Assembly (NCBI GenBank): GCA_007121785.1
Contig: SKJX01000245.1
Span: forward strand, 1 to 32,229
Direction: 5' to 3'
Origin: Nitriliruptoraceae bacterium
Lineage (GTDB): Bacteria; Actinomycetota; Nitriliruptoria; Nitriliruptorales; Nitriliruptoraceae
Length of the DNA: 32,229 nt
Shown: positions 15,690-23,311 of the stretch, in pieces
Numbering within the stretch: the stretch's first letter is position 1
How the letters are laid out: every line of letters begins with the position of its first letter
Translations under genes and position numbers: made by a program
The notes under the pieces: model-generated
Databases searched by the model: none
The model's input: the letters and a program-made list of their open reading frames with translations, nothing else
Told to the model about the DNA's origin: nothing

Positions 15690-16300
15690 GACCGGCGGTG
15701 CCACCACCATCGGGCGAGCAGGGCGAGGCCGGTCACCGCGATCGCCCCAGTTGCGACCACGAGCCAGCCGACGCCTTCGCCGTCGGCGGTCGCCTCGGTC
15801 CCGCCCGAGGCGTCATCGGTCGCGTCGCCGGCCAGGGGCGCATCGGGCTCACCCAGCGCATCGAGGTCGGCCTGCGCCTGATCCAGGGGCGTGGTGCGCA
15901 TGCACAGATCGGTGACGAAGCCCCCATCGCCGTCCTGCCGCACGTAGAGCAGGTAGGACACGCCGTCCTCCAGGTCGGTGCCGCACAGCCCCTGATCCGC
16001 TGGTGTGGACACCTCGACGCGTTCGTGCACGGTTCCCCGCCAGACGTCATCCACCTCGACGTCGGCGATCAGGTCCTCTACCGCGGGGTCGTCTCCCCGG
16101 GTGGTGGTGGCGACGACCTCGCCGGCGAACACGGCCGCGGCGTCCTCCGCGGCCTGCTCCGGTGGGGCCGGTTCGGGACAGTCGCAGGCGTGCGCTGGCT
16201 GGGTGGTCGCGAGCACAGCGACGATCGCGAGCAACGGTGCCAGGACCGCGGGCACCCTTCGGCGTGGTTCGGCCCGGAGGTCCCCATACGGCAGGGGCAT
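15680..16300 (-). CDS. Exported TIMP/NTR-like membrane-anchored protein
   Basis: The product is about 206 aa. I chose ATG 16300 because GAAGGA lies 8 nt upstream; the open frame to 16441 has no domain. A signal peptide (about 16-38, ending AHA) is followed at once by CDCPEP. After cleavage Cys39 would be the N-terminus, as in tissue-inhibitor-of-metalloproteinase/netrin modules. Further Cys residues at 106 and 133 could pair with 39 and 41. The domain (FAGEVVAT, VDDVWRG, YLLYVR) is the usual bacterial TIMP-like fold, of unknown role. An acidic linker leads to a transmembrane helix (about 178-197) and the basic tail RWWWHRRSPA. It is probably displayed on the outer face of the membrane. Confidence 0.82.
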   Translation of the reverse strand: MPLPYGDLRAEPRRRVPAVLAPLLAIVAVLATTQPAHACDCPEPAPPEQAAEDAAAVFAGEVVATTTRGDDPAVEDLIADVEVDDVWRGTVHERVEVSTPADQGLCGTDLEDGVSYLLYVRQDGDGGFVTDLCMRTTPLDQAQADLDALGEPDAPLAGDATDDASGGTEATADGEGVGWLVVATGAIAVTGLALLARWWWHRRSPA

Positions 16301-16546
16301 GGATCGGTCCTTCGACGCGGTCGGGTGGGGGGGCGAGACTGCTGCACCGTGGGTCGCGGATGTTGCATCGCCCCGCGGGTCGGACGTCGAGGGTGACGCC
16401 CGGGTTCCCTCCGTGTCGTGCGACGCTGACGAACGCGGCATCGCCGCTCGTCCAGGTGGAATGTCCGTACGTTTCGAGCGCGTTCACCGAAGGGGCGGCC
16501 GCAACCGTGCCCTCCACCATCCCGGAACGACCGAACGGAGCGCCCG

Positions 16547-16954
16547 ATGGATCCCGACGGCTACACCCTCACCGTGACCCTGGACACCGATGCCGACGAC
16601 GCGGATGCGAGGGTCCGTGAGGCGCTCGCCGGACAGGGGTTCGGCGTCCTCTCCGAGATCGACGTGCAGGCGGTGATGCAGGAGAAGCTCGGGGAGGACA
16701 TCGGCACCTACCGGATCCTCGGTGCCTGCAACCCCAACCTCGCACGTCGGGCGATCGCTGCCGACCCGGACATCGGGGCGCTACTGCCGTGCAACGTGCT
16801 GGTCCGGGCCAACCCCGCCGGCGGCATCGACGTCGCAGCGGCCGACCCCGGGGCCATGCTGGCGCTCGCGGCCGGCGACCTGGAGGAGGTCGGTGCGGAG
16901 GCCCGAGAGCGGATCACCGCAGCCCTCGACCAGCTCAAGGCGACGTCCCCGTAA
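16547..16954 (+). CDS. DUF302 family protein
   Basis: The product is 135 aa and cytoplasmic. The sequence matches DUF302 proteins: REALAGQGFGVLSEIDVQAV (about 25-44), LGACNPNLARRAI (about 59-71) and IGALLPCNVLVR (77-88). Two cysteines, Cys62 and Cys83, sit in the conserved motifs. Family members are small and of unknown function, sometimes linked to metal or redox stress. It is divergent from the TIMP-like gene with a 246-bp shared upstream region in which I saw no clear promoter. GGAGCG precedes ATG 16547. Confidence 0.9.
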   Translation: MDPDGYTLTVTLDTDADDADARVREALAGQGFGVLSEIDVQAVMQEKLGEDIGTYRILGACNPNLARRAIAADPDIGALLPCNVLVRANPAGGIDVAAADPGAMLALAAGDLEEVGAEARERITAALDQLKATSP

Positions 16955-17165
16955 CGCTCGTCGCACGGGGCCTGGCGCCTTCGGCCGCCACCGGATGGTC
17001 CGGGGAACGCGTCCAGCCGTGCGCCAGCGGCACCATCGCGGAGGTGCTCGGTCGTGGCCACCTGACCCGGAGCTACCTTCGAGGTCCGTCCGTCCCGCCT
17101 CGCGAGCGCGCCGCTGACCCTCGGGGTCTGCACCGCGGTCGCGTCCGAACGAGTGGCCGCCGAAC

Positions 17166-19013
17166 GTGCGAACCTCCCGATCCGTGCGTGTGCTGATCGC
17201 GCTCGCGCTCACCGCTTCCCTCGTGCCCGTGCCGATGTCGGCCGCGGCGGCGTCCACCACCTCGACGGCCTGCCCGAGCCAGGACGTACCCGCAACGGGG
17301 TTCGCCGACACGCGCACGTCCGCGCACCGGCTGGCGATCGACTGCGCCGACTGGTGGGGGATCGTCTCGGGGCGCTCGCCGACCAGTTTCGCGCCCGGCC
17401 GTGACGTGACCCGCGGGCAGACCGCGGCCATGGTCGCCCGGCTGCTGCGGACCACCGGGCACGAGCCGTCGGACGTCCAGCCGGCTGGGTTCACCGACAC
17501 CGACGGTCACGCCTTCGAGGCGGACATCGACGCGCTCGCGGCGCTCGGGATCGTGACGGGGACCACCGAGACGACCTTCGAACCGAACGAGCCGATCGAC
17601 CGGGCCCAGATGGCGTCCATCCTGGCGCAGACCTTCGAGCTCGGCTACGAGACACCGCTCTCCACGGGTCCGGTCCCCTTCGACGATGTCAGCGAGGACA
17701 ACGTCCACCGCGACGCGATCGGGCAGCTGGTCGCGGCGGGCATCACGAGCGGGACCACGGCGACCACCTACGCGCCGTCGCGGGACGTCACGCGCGAGCA
17801 GATGGCGTCGTTCGTGACCCGGTCGACGTCGCTGTTGGTCGCCGACGGGTTGGTCGCGCTGCCGGAGGAGCGGCCGGCCGGCGACGACGCCTACGCCAGC
17901 CGGATGCGGGCCGCGTGGGTGCACCTGTTCGACGACACCCTGAAGACGCGGGCGGGCATCCAGGAGCTGGTCGACGAGCTGGCCGCCGCCGACGCCAACG
18001 CCGTCATCGCCCAGGTCGCCCGACGGCACGACGCCTACTACGTCTCCGACGTGCTGCCCCGGACCCCCGACCCGGATGTCGCGCCGGGCTTCGACGTGCT
18101 GGACACCCTGATCGAACTCGCCCACGCACAAGGCATCGAGGTGCACGCCTGGTACGGCGTCGCGCCGACCTACCACGGCGCCTACGACGACCTGCCGGCG
18201 CCCGACGGCTGGATCCACACCGACCACGGCCAGAAGGCTGAGGACGAGGACGACCGGTGGGTGACCCGGACCCACGACGGGACCTGGTTGGACTACCTCG
18301 ACCCCGGCGTGCCGGAGGTCCAGGAGCACGTCGCCGAGGTGGTCGCCGAACTCGTGGCTGACTACCCGGTCGATGGCATCCACCTGGACTACGTGCGTTA
18401 CCAGGAAGCCGCGCGCGACCAGCCGTCTGATCGCGGCTACAACCCGCGTGCACTGGCGGCGTACCAGGCCGAGACGGGCGAGAGCGGCACGCCCGAACCT
18501 GGCGACGAACGATGGACCGACTGGCGTCGCGACCAGACCCGCCAGATCATCCTCGACGCCCGTGACGTGATCGAGGAAAGCGGGCGCGACGTCACGCTGT
18601 CGGCCGCGGTGATCAGCTGGCGGGACGGTCCCGTCGGCGCGGACCGCGCTGGGTTCGAGGGGACCGATCCCTACACGCGCACCCTGCAGGACTGGGACCA
18701 GTGGGTGCGCGAGGGCGACCTCGACGTCGTGATGCCGATGAACTACTTCCGTGCCCACATCCCCGAGCACGCCCGCTGGTTCGATGAGTGGCTCACCTAC
18801 CAGCGCGCGTTGGCGGCCGAGAGCGACACCGAGGTGGTGCCGGGGCCCGGGGGCTACCTCAACCAGCCCGACAACGCCTACGCGCAGATGCAGGCGGCGA
18901 TGGGTGTCGACGGGGCTGCGATGTACTCCTACCAGCAGCCGACCGAGGACGGCTCCCGGGAGATCTGGGGCCGGTTGGCGCGGACGCGGTGGGGCTACCA
19001 CCCGGTGCGGTGA
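17166..19013 (+). CDS. S-layer-homology-anchored GHL10-type glycoside hydrolase
   Basis: The product is 615 aa, starting at GTG 17166. A signal peptide spans about 7-29. Three S-layer homology (SLH) repeats follow at about 43-95 (FADT...RDVTRGQTAAMVARLL), 107-158 (FTDTDG...EPIDRAQMASILA) and 172-222 (FDDVSEDN...RDVTREQMASFVTR), predicting attachment to the cell wall. The catalytic region (about 245-600) is GHL10-like (DUF187 group): MRAAWVHLF, EVHAWYGV, DGIHLDYVRYQ with Asp408, and DLDVVMPMNYF (about 518-528), typical TIM-barrel strands of these wall-acting glycosidases. The substrate is probably a cell-wall or extracellular polysaccharide. The gene is convergent with the DUF2804 gene, with 24 bp between stops. 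Confidence 0.9.
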   Translation: MRTSRSVRVLIALALTASLVPVPMSAAAASTTSTACPSQDVPATGFADTRTSAHRLAIDCADWWGIVSGRSPTSFAPGRDVTRGQTAAMVARLLRTTGHEPSDVQPAGFTDTDGHAFEADIDALAALGIVTGTTETTFEPNEPIDRAQMASILAQTFELGYETPLSTGPVPFDDVSEDNVHRDAIGQLVAAGITSGTTATTYAPSRDVTREQMASFVTRSTSLLVADGLVALPEERPAGDDAYASRMRAAWVHLFDDTLKTRAGIQELVDELAAADANAVIAQVARRHDAYYVSDVLPRTPDPDVAPGFDVLDTLIELAHAQGIEVHAWYGVAPTYHGAYDDLPAPDGWIHTDHGQKAEDEDDRWVTRTHDGTWLDYLDPGVPEVQEHVAEVVAELVADYPVDGIHLDYVRYQEAARDQPSDRGYNPRALAAYQAETGESGTPEPGDERWTDWRRDQTRQIILDARDVIEESGRDVTLSAAVISWRDGPVGADRAGFEGTDPYTRTLQDWDQWVREGDLDVVMPMNYFRAHIPEHARWFDEWLTYQRALAAESDTEVVPGPGGYLNQPDNAYAQMQAAMGVDGAAMYSYQQPTEDGSREIWGRLARTRWGYHPVR

Positions 19014-19042
19014 CCGATGCAGCCGGACCGCGTCCGGTCACC
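19009..19042. terminator. Overlapping hairpins between convergent genes
   Basis: CCGGAC-CGC-GTCCGG (19023-19037) forms a tight 6-bp stem. A wider alternative pairs GGTGACC (19009-19015) with GGTCACC (19036-19042). Together they fill the 24-bp gap between the GHL10 and DUF2804 stop codons and may terminate both transcripts. Confidence 0.45.
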
Positions 19043-20159
19043 AGCGGTTGTGGACGTCCTCGGCCCAGCCGATCACCTCGGCGAGGTGGATCTCCGCACC
19101 GACGTCGTCGAGCACCGTTCCCGCCCAGTGGCCGAAGCACTGGTGGGTCCTCGAGGAGAAGACCTTGAGGTCGGTGACGGACCGTTTGAGGTGGAACGGT
19201 GTGAACGTCAGGTCGACGGTGTCACCGGTGACCCGCCAAGGCGCCAGCCAGTCGTCGGTGTCGTAGCGCCAGACGAGCTCCTCGCTGATCTTCGACAGGT
19301 GGCCGTCCACGACGAGCGCGTTCTCGACCGTGCCGGTGCCGTCGGTCCACCTGCCGCCCACCTGGAGACCGATGGTCCGTCCGTCGACGGTGCCCGACCC
19401 GGCGCCCCAGTTCCAGCGGACGTCGTAGGGCCAGCGGCCACGCCCGTGGTCCAGCGTCGCCCACGACGTCTCGGTCGGTACCTCGTGCTCGATGCCGTCG
19501 ACCCGGATCGTGCCTGACGCTGGCCGGGCCACGTCCTTGACGGTGTACTGGAACAGGGTGTCGGTCCAGGGCACGACGACGCCGAGGCACTCGTGCCCCT
19601 CGGGCCGGTGCGCGATCACGTCCACCTCGACCCGGTCACCTCGGGCGCGTGTCCGCGTGCCGCCGGGGACCTCGTCGATCGCGATCTTGACGGTTCTGGT
19701 GCGGGCCCTGACCCGTCCCTGCCCGAGGGTGCCGGGCAGCCGGACGCTGCCCGCGAGCACCCCGATCGCGTCGTGGGAGATCTCCTCGCCGGTCGCACGA
19801 TCGAACAGCCAGATCCCGTGCACCGCGGCGTAGTCGATGTCGGAGGTGACGACGGCGACGATGTGGGTCGGGGTGGTGACGGCCCAGTACTCCCAGCGCT
19901 TGTTCCTGCCCCGTCCGCGCAGGCCACGGCCGATCCCGTCGGTGGTGACCAGCGGCGTACGGGTGAAGCCGACGGCGTCGGGGTTGAGCCGCCCATCGGG
20001 CAGCGTCAACGAGACCGGCTGCTCGAGTTCACGCTCGACGACCGGGACCGCGCGCGCCGGGTGCCCGCCCGCCCCGCGCTGGAAGCGGCCGCGCCGTCGC
20101 CGGTCGGATCCTCGCCCCTGGTCGGCGTCCACCCTGCGCATGCGCCGGTCGTCGGTCAT
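19038..20159 (-). CDS. DUF2804 family protein
   Basis: The product is 373 aa. It matches DUF2804: PDGRLNPDAVGFTRTPL (about 54-70), KRWEYWAVTTPTHIVAVV (about 86-103), SWATLDHGRGRWPYDVRW (about 250-267) and SSRTHQCFGHWAGTV (about 334-348). The family is of unknown function and has a mostly beta fold reminiscent of lipocalin-like or hydroxylase-like proteins. The first about 40 residues are Arg-rich and unlike the family; ATG 20141 is an alternative start. It is divergent from the psuG reading frame with almost no room between them (37 bp). Confidence 0.85.
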   Translation of the reverse strand: MTDDRRMRRVDADQGRGSDRRRRGRFQRGAGGHPARAVPVVERELEQPVSLTLPDGRLNPDAVGFTRTPLVTTDGIGRGLRGRGRNKRWEYWAVTTPTHIVAVVTSDIDYAAVHGIWLFDRATGEEISHDAIGVLAGSVRLPGTLGQGRVRARTRTVKIAIDEVPGGTRTRARGDRVEVDVIAHRPEGHECLGVVVPWTDTLFQYTVKDVARPASGTIRVDGIEHEVPTETSWATLDHGRGRWPYDVRWNWGAGSGTVDGRTIGLQVGGRWTDGTGTVENALVVDGHLSKISEELVWRYDTDDWLAPWRVTGDTVDLTFTPFHLKRSVTDLKVFSSRTHQCFGHWAGTVLDDVGAEIHLAEVIGWAEDVHNRW

Positions 20160-20196
20160 CAGGCCGTTCGCCTCCTGCTCGACATCCGCGAGTTGG

Positions 20197-21318
20197 GTGT
20201 CGACGAAGCCGGCGAGGCCGTCGTCGATCGCCGACTACCGTAGAGCGTCGCAGCCGCAGGAACGCACGCTGGAGCCGGTCGCTGAAGCCCGGCCGGTCGT
20301 CGCGCTCGAGTCGACCATCATCGCCCACGGGTTGCCGCGTCCACGCACCCTGACGGTGGCGTCCGAACTGGAGACGATGCTGCGCGAGCAGGACGTGACC
20401 TCGGCGACGATCGCGGTGCTGGACGGCCGCGCGCACGTCGGGCTCGACGACGCCCAGCTCGCACGCATCGCGGAGGACGGCGAGGTGGTCAAGGCCTCCG
20501 TCCGGGACCTGCCGTACATCCTCGCCCAGGGCGGGTCAGCCGCCACCACGGTCGCCTCGACGGCCCTGCTGGCCGAGCGGGCCGGCATCGAGGTGTTCGC
20601 CACCGGCGGGCTCGGCGGCGTCCACCGCGAGGCGACCCGCACCTTCGACGAGTCGGCCGACCTGCAGGTGCTCAGCAGCACCCCCATCGTCGTCGTCGCC
20701 GCCGGGGTGAAGTCGATCCTGGACGTGCCCGCGACGTTGGAACGGCTCGAGACCCTCGGTATCACCGTGCTGGGCTACCGCACCGACCGGTTCCCCGGGT
20801 TCTACGTCACCGACTCCGGGCAACCGATCGACTGGCGGATCGAGCATCCCGAGGAGGTCGCGGCGGTCCTCGCCGAAGCCCGGGCGCTCGACCTGTGCGG
20901 TGCGGTGCTCGTCGCCAACCCGGTGGATCCGGCCGAGCAGCTCGATCCGGAGCTGCACGACCGGGTCCTGGCCGAGAGCCTCGAAGCCACCGAAGCCGAG
21001 GGCCTGCGTGGCAAGGACGTCACGCCCTTCCTGCTCGATCACATCCAACGGGTCACCGGCGGCGAACCGGGCGACGTGGCTGGCGGCCGCCGGCGCGGTC
21101 GTCGCCACCCGCGAGGCGGACCGGCTGCAGATCCCCGCTCCGGACGTCGAGGTGGTGGACACCACCGGTGCTGGCGACGCGTTCACCGGTGCGTTCCTCG
21201 CGGCGTGGCTGAGGGTGCGGACGCGGCCCAGGCCACCGAGGCCGGTGTCGCAGCGGGTACCCGAGCGGTCGCGGTGACCCGGGGGGCGACCCGGGCCGTG
21301 AGCGCCGGCGTCAGTTGA
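20197..21318 (+). pseudogene. psuG: Pseudouridine-5'-phosphate glycosidase running into a frameshifted PfkB-kinase remnant
   Basis: Residues 33-290 (from GTG 20197) are a near-complete PsuG, which splits pseudouridine 5'-phosphate into uracil and ribose 5-phosphate. The four catalytic positions known from E. coli PsuG (Glu31, Lys93, Asp149, Lys166) are present at even spacing: Glu38 in VALEST, Lys99 in EVVKASVRDLP, Asp155 in ESADLQ, Lys172 in GVKSILD. The family motif ends at IQRVTGGE (near 21065). The expected last about 25 residues are missing. From there another frame encodes the end of a PfkB-type sugar kinase, and after a second shift near 21206 the original frame carries the kinase's last about 35 residues. 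The start is weak: GTG 20197 lacks a good SD and no other start codon precedes the core. The glycosidase half may still work; I annotate the locus as disrupted. Confidence 0.75.
21075..21318 (+). pseudogene. C-terminal fragment of a PfkB-family kinase (probable psuK remnant)
   Basis: In the frame shifted by one relative to psuG, 21075-21206 reads LAAAGAVVATREADRL and then VEVVDTTGAGDAFTGAF. This is the PfkB signature with the GAGD anion hole and catalytic Asp. At about 21206 the reading must slip to continue as AEGADAAQATEAGVAAGTRA up to the stop at 21316-21318. About 200 N-terminal residues (substrate lid and core) are absent. Pseudouridine kinase is the normal partner of PsuG, so psuK is the likely parent, but the fragment itself only proves a PfkB kinase. 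It cannot be an active kinase. Confidence 0.75.
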
Positions 21319-21359
21319 CCGTTGACCGGCCACGACCACGACGGTGCCCGCATGCGGAC

Positions 21360-22388
21360 CTATCGCGGGTCGCGGCGATCCGTCTCCATCTCTGCCGCGG
21401 CACGACCGCTGGACCTGATCGTGGCCAGGAGGGGTGTCGCATCGTCGCGAGCGACCTCGACCGTGACGTCGCAACGGCGGAAGCAGGCCAGGGCAGCGCC
21501 GACCACCCCAGCCTCGGCACCCAGGGCGGCGAGGCGTACAGGCAGCGACCGGGGCACGCCTCGTGCCATCAGCCGCCGTTCGAGTCCCGACACGCACCGC
21601 TCGATGTACGTCCCACCCGCCAACGACAGGCCACCGCCGAGCACGACGCTGCCTGGATCCAGCAGGTGGACGAGGGTGGCGATGCCGGCCCCGAGGGCGT
21701 CACCGGCGTCGGCCAGCATGCGGGCCGCGTCCGCATCGCCATGCTCGGCCGCCTCGGCGATGGCGGCAGCACCGGTCACGGTGGTGCCGGTCGCCGTGCG
21801 GTAACGCGCAGCCAACCCGGCACCCGACGCGAAGCGTTCCAACGTCCAGGCCTCATCGTCTCGATCGGTCGACGTTGCCACCTCGAGTTCGCCGAGGGCG
21901 ATCGCCCCACCGGAGGCTCCAGGTCGAGGGACACCGTGTTCGACCAGGCAGTAGCTGATGCCGGTGCCGACCGAGACGTACGCGCATGAGCCGTCGTTCG
22001 ACCCCGCTCCCAGGATGGTTTCCGCGGTGCCAGCCGCGCGCACGTCTGATTCGACCGCGACCGGCAACCCGAACGCTTCGAGTTGGTCGCGAGGCTGCCG
22101 GCGCCAGTCGATCACCTCGCGACTGAGGAGTTCACCCTCCGTCGTGACGAACTCGGGGAACCCGACGCCGACCCCGGTGGGCGGACACCGGTCGCATCGC
22201 GCCTGCTCGAGCAGCCCTTCGATCAGCGCCATCGTGGCGGTCAGGCCCGGGTCGCCCAGGGAAGCGTGCGGGGTCGGCACGACCCGGTAGTGCGAGACCG
22301 CCCCGGTGTCGTCGACCAGCCCGCCAGCGATCTTCGTCCCCCCAACATCGACCCCGAGAGCGCAGGGGCGGCCGGTCTCCCGGTTCAC
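21360..22388 (-). CDS. ROK-family sugar kinase-like protein lacking the zinc motif
   Basis: The product is 342 aa. The N-terminal phosphate-binding loop LGVDVGGTKIAGG (11-23) and the expected catalytic Asp115 in VESDVRAAG match ROK kinases. GTGISYCLVEHG (131-142) and the adenosine-loop region DPGSVVLGGGLS (about 254-265) are also present. The usual zinc site is gone: where ROK proteins have GE-x-GH and CxCGxxGCxE, this has GELEV (166-170) and DDEAWTLERFASG, keeping only the Glu of LExFASG. No HTH is attached, so it is an enzyme rather than a repressor. GTG 22388 overlaps the GntR stop as GTGA, so the two are translationally coupled. It probably phosphorylates the sugar imported by the divergent ABC system; the identity of the sugar is unknown. 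Confidence 0.85.
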   Translation of the reverse strand: MNRETGRPCALGVDVGGTKIAGGLVDDTGAVSHYRVVPTPHASLGDPGLTATMALIEGLLEQARCDRCPPTGVGVGFPEFVTTEGELLSREVIDWRRQPRDQLEAFGLPVAVESDVRAAGTAETILGAGSNDGSCAYVSVGTGISYCLVEHGVPRPGASGGAIALGELEVATSTDRDDEAWTLERFASGAGLAARYRTATGTTVTGAAAIAEAAEHGDADAARMLADAGDALGAGIATLVHLLDPGSVVLGGGLSLAGGTYIERCVSGLERRLMARGVPRSLPVRLAALGAEAGVVGAALACFRRCDVTVEVARDDATPLLATIRSSGRAAAEMETDRRDPR

Positions 22389-23140
22389 GGTCGGGCGTCC
22401 TGGTAGCGGTACAGCGTGGCTTCGAAGCGGTAGGCCTCGCAGCGGTAGGTGCTGCGTCCCAGCAGCACCGGCTCGCCGGACGCGTCCATCGTCCGCTCGT
22501 CACCGATCAGCACGGGAGCACCTGGCTCGGTATCGAGGAGTTCGGCGATGGTCTCGTCGGCGGGGCCGGCGTGAACGACGAACTCGGCTCGGGTCGCCTC
22601 GCGGCCGGCATGCTCGGAGAGCGCGGCGTAGATCGAGTCGGTGAGGTCGACCTTCTCCAGTTCAGGGATGCGTGCCAGGGGCAGGCGGCTGACCTCGACG
22701 CACACGGGGACGCCGTCGAGCAGGCGTAGCCGTTCGACCTCGCGGATCGGTGATGTCGGCGCGAGCGCGAGCCGGTCGGCCTCGTCGAGGGAAGCCGGGC
22801 GGATACGCGATCCGAGGACCTTGGCGGACGGGGTCCGGCCCTGCGCGATGGCGAGCTCGGTGAAGCTCAGGAGCACGTTCGGCTCGGTCAGCACCGCCTC
22901 GGGCACGAACCAACCGCGTTGGGGGACCGGGTCCAGGAGCCCTTCCTGCGACAGAGCGTTGAGGACCTGCCGCAGGGTGGCCCGGCTGACGTCCAGCTCC
23001 GCGCTGAGCTGGCGCTCCGACGGCAGTTGGCTGCCCGAGGGGTAGGTCCCGGAACGCAACCGCGCCAGGAGCCGTCGGTAGGCCTCGAGCGTCGGGTGCG
23101 TCCCGCGTCGCGTCGAACCTGGGTCGACCGCCTCAGCCAC
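22385..23140 (-). CDS. GntR/HutC-family transcriptional regulator (UTRA domain)
   Basis: The product is about 251 aa. I chose GTG 23140 because AGGGAGG lies about 8 nt upstream and the winged HTH begins right after. The frame is open to 23905, but that part is only the shadow of the opposite gene. The HTH (about 16-80) reads LRSGTYPSGSQLPSERQLSA and SRATLRQVLNALSQEGLL. The UTRA effector domain (about 95-245) has ERLRLLDGVPVCVEVSRLP, the VVHAGPADETIAELL segment, and the last strand RCEAYRFEATLYR. Relatives bind phosphorylated sugars such as GlcNAc-6-P or GlcN-6-P. It should control the divergent sugar operon and its own ROK partner from the shared 171-bp promoter region. Confidence 0.93.
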   Translation of the reverse strand: MAEAVDPGSTRRGTHPTLEAYRRLLARLRSGTYPSGSQLPSERQLSAELDVSRATLRQVLNALSQEGLLDPVPQRGWFVPEAVLTEPNVLLSFTELAIAQGRTPSAKVLGSRIRPASLDEADRLALAPTSPIREVERLRLLDGVPVCVEVSRLPLARIPELEKVDLTDSIYAALSEHAGREATRAEFVVHAGPADETIAELLDTEPGAPVLIGDERTMDASGEPVLLGRSTYRCEAYRFEATLYRYQDARP

Positions 23141-23204
23141 CGTCGTCGCCTCCCTGCCGCCGGGGCGCAGACTCGCAGATCGTCCATGCAACCGCGCACT
23201 TCCA

Positions 23205-23243
23205 ACCAACTGGTGTCGCTGACAGACCAGCGGTGCGTATAAT
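23205..23243. promoter_or_regulatory. Divergent promoter with GntR-type half-sites
   Basis: A consensus TATAAT (23238-23243) reads toward the nagB-like gene, with a start near 23250 and a leader of about 62 nt; on the opposite strand TATTAT (23244-23239) could serve the GntR gene. Just upstream lie ACTGGT (23209-23214) and ACCAG (23226-23230), facing half-sites like those of the DasR/NagR group (TGGT...ACCA), but 11 nt apart instead of the usual tight spacing. A closer pair, ACCA-AC-TGGT (23205-23214), overlaps the left half-site. These are candidate operators for the adjacent regulator. Confidence 0.45.
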
Positions 23244-23311
23244 ACTCCAAGAGCGACCGGGATCGGACCAGCACCTGCCTCCCTCGGCATCCGCCCGGTG
23301 GAGGTGCTCTG

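Noticed and set aside
17073-19001. 642-codon minus-strand frame opposite the GHL10 gene
   Set aside because: It shadows the SLH/GHL10 protein; the translation lacks any domain.
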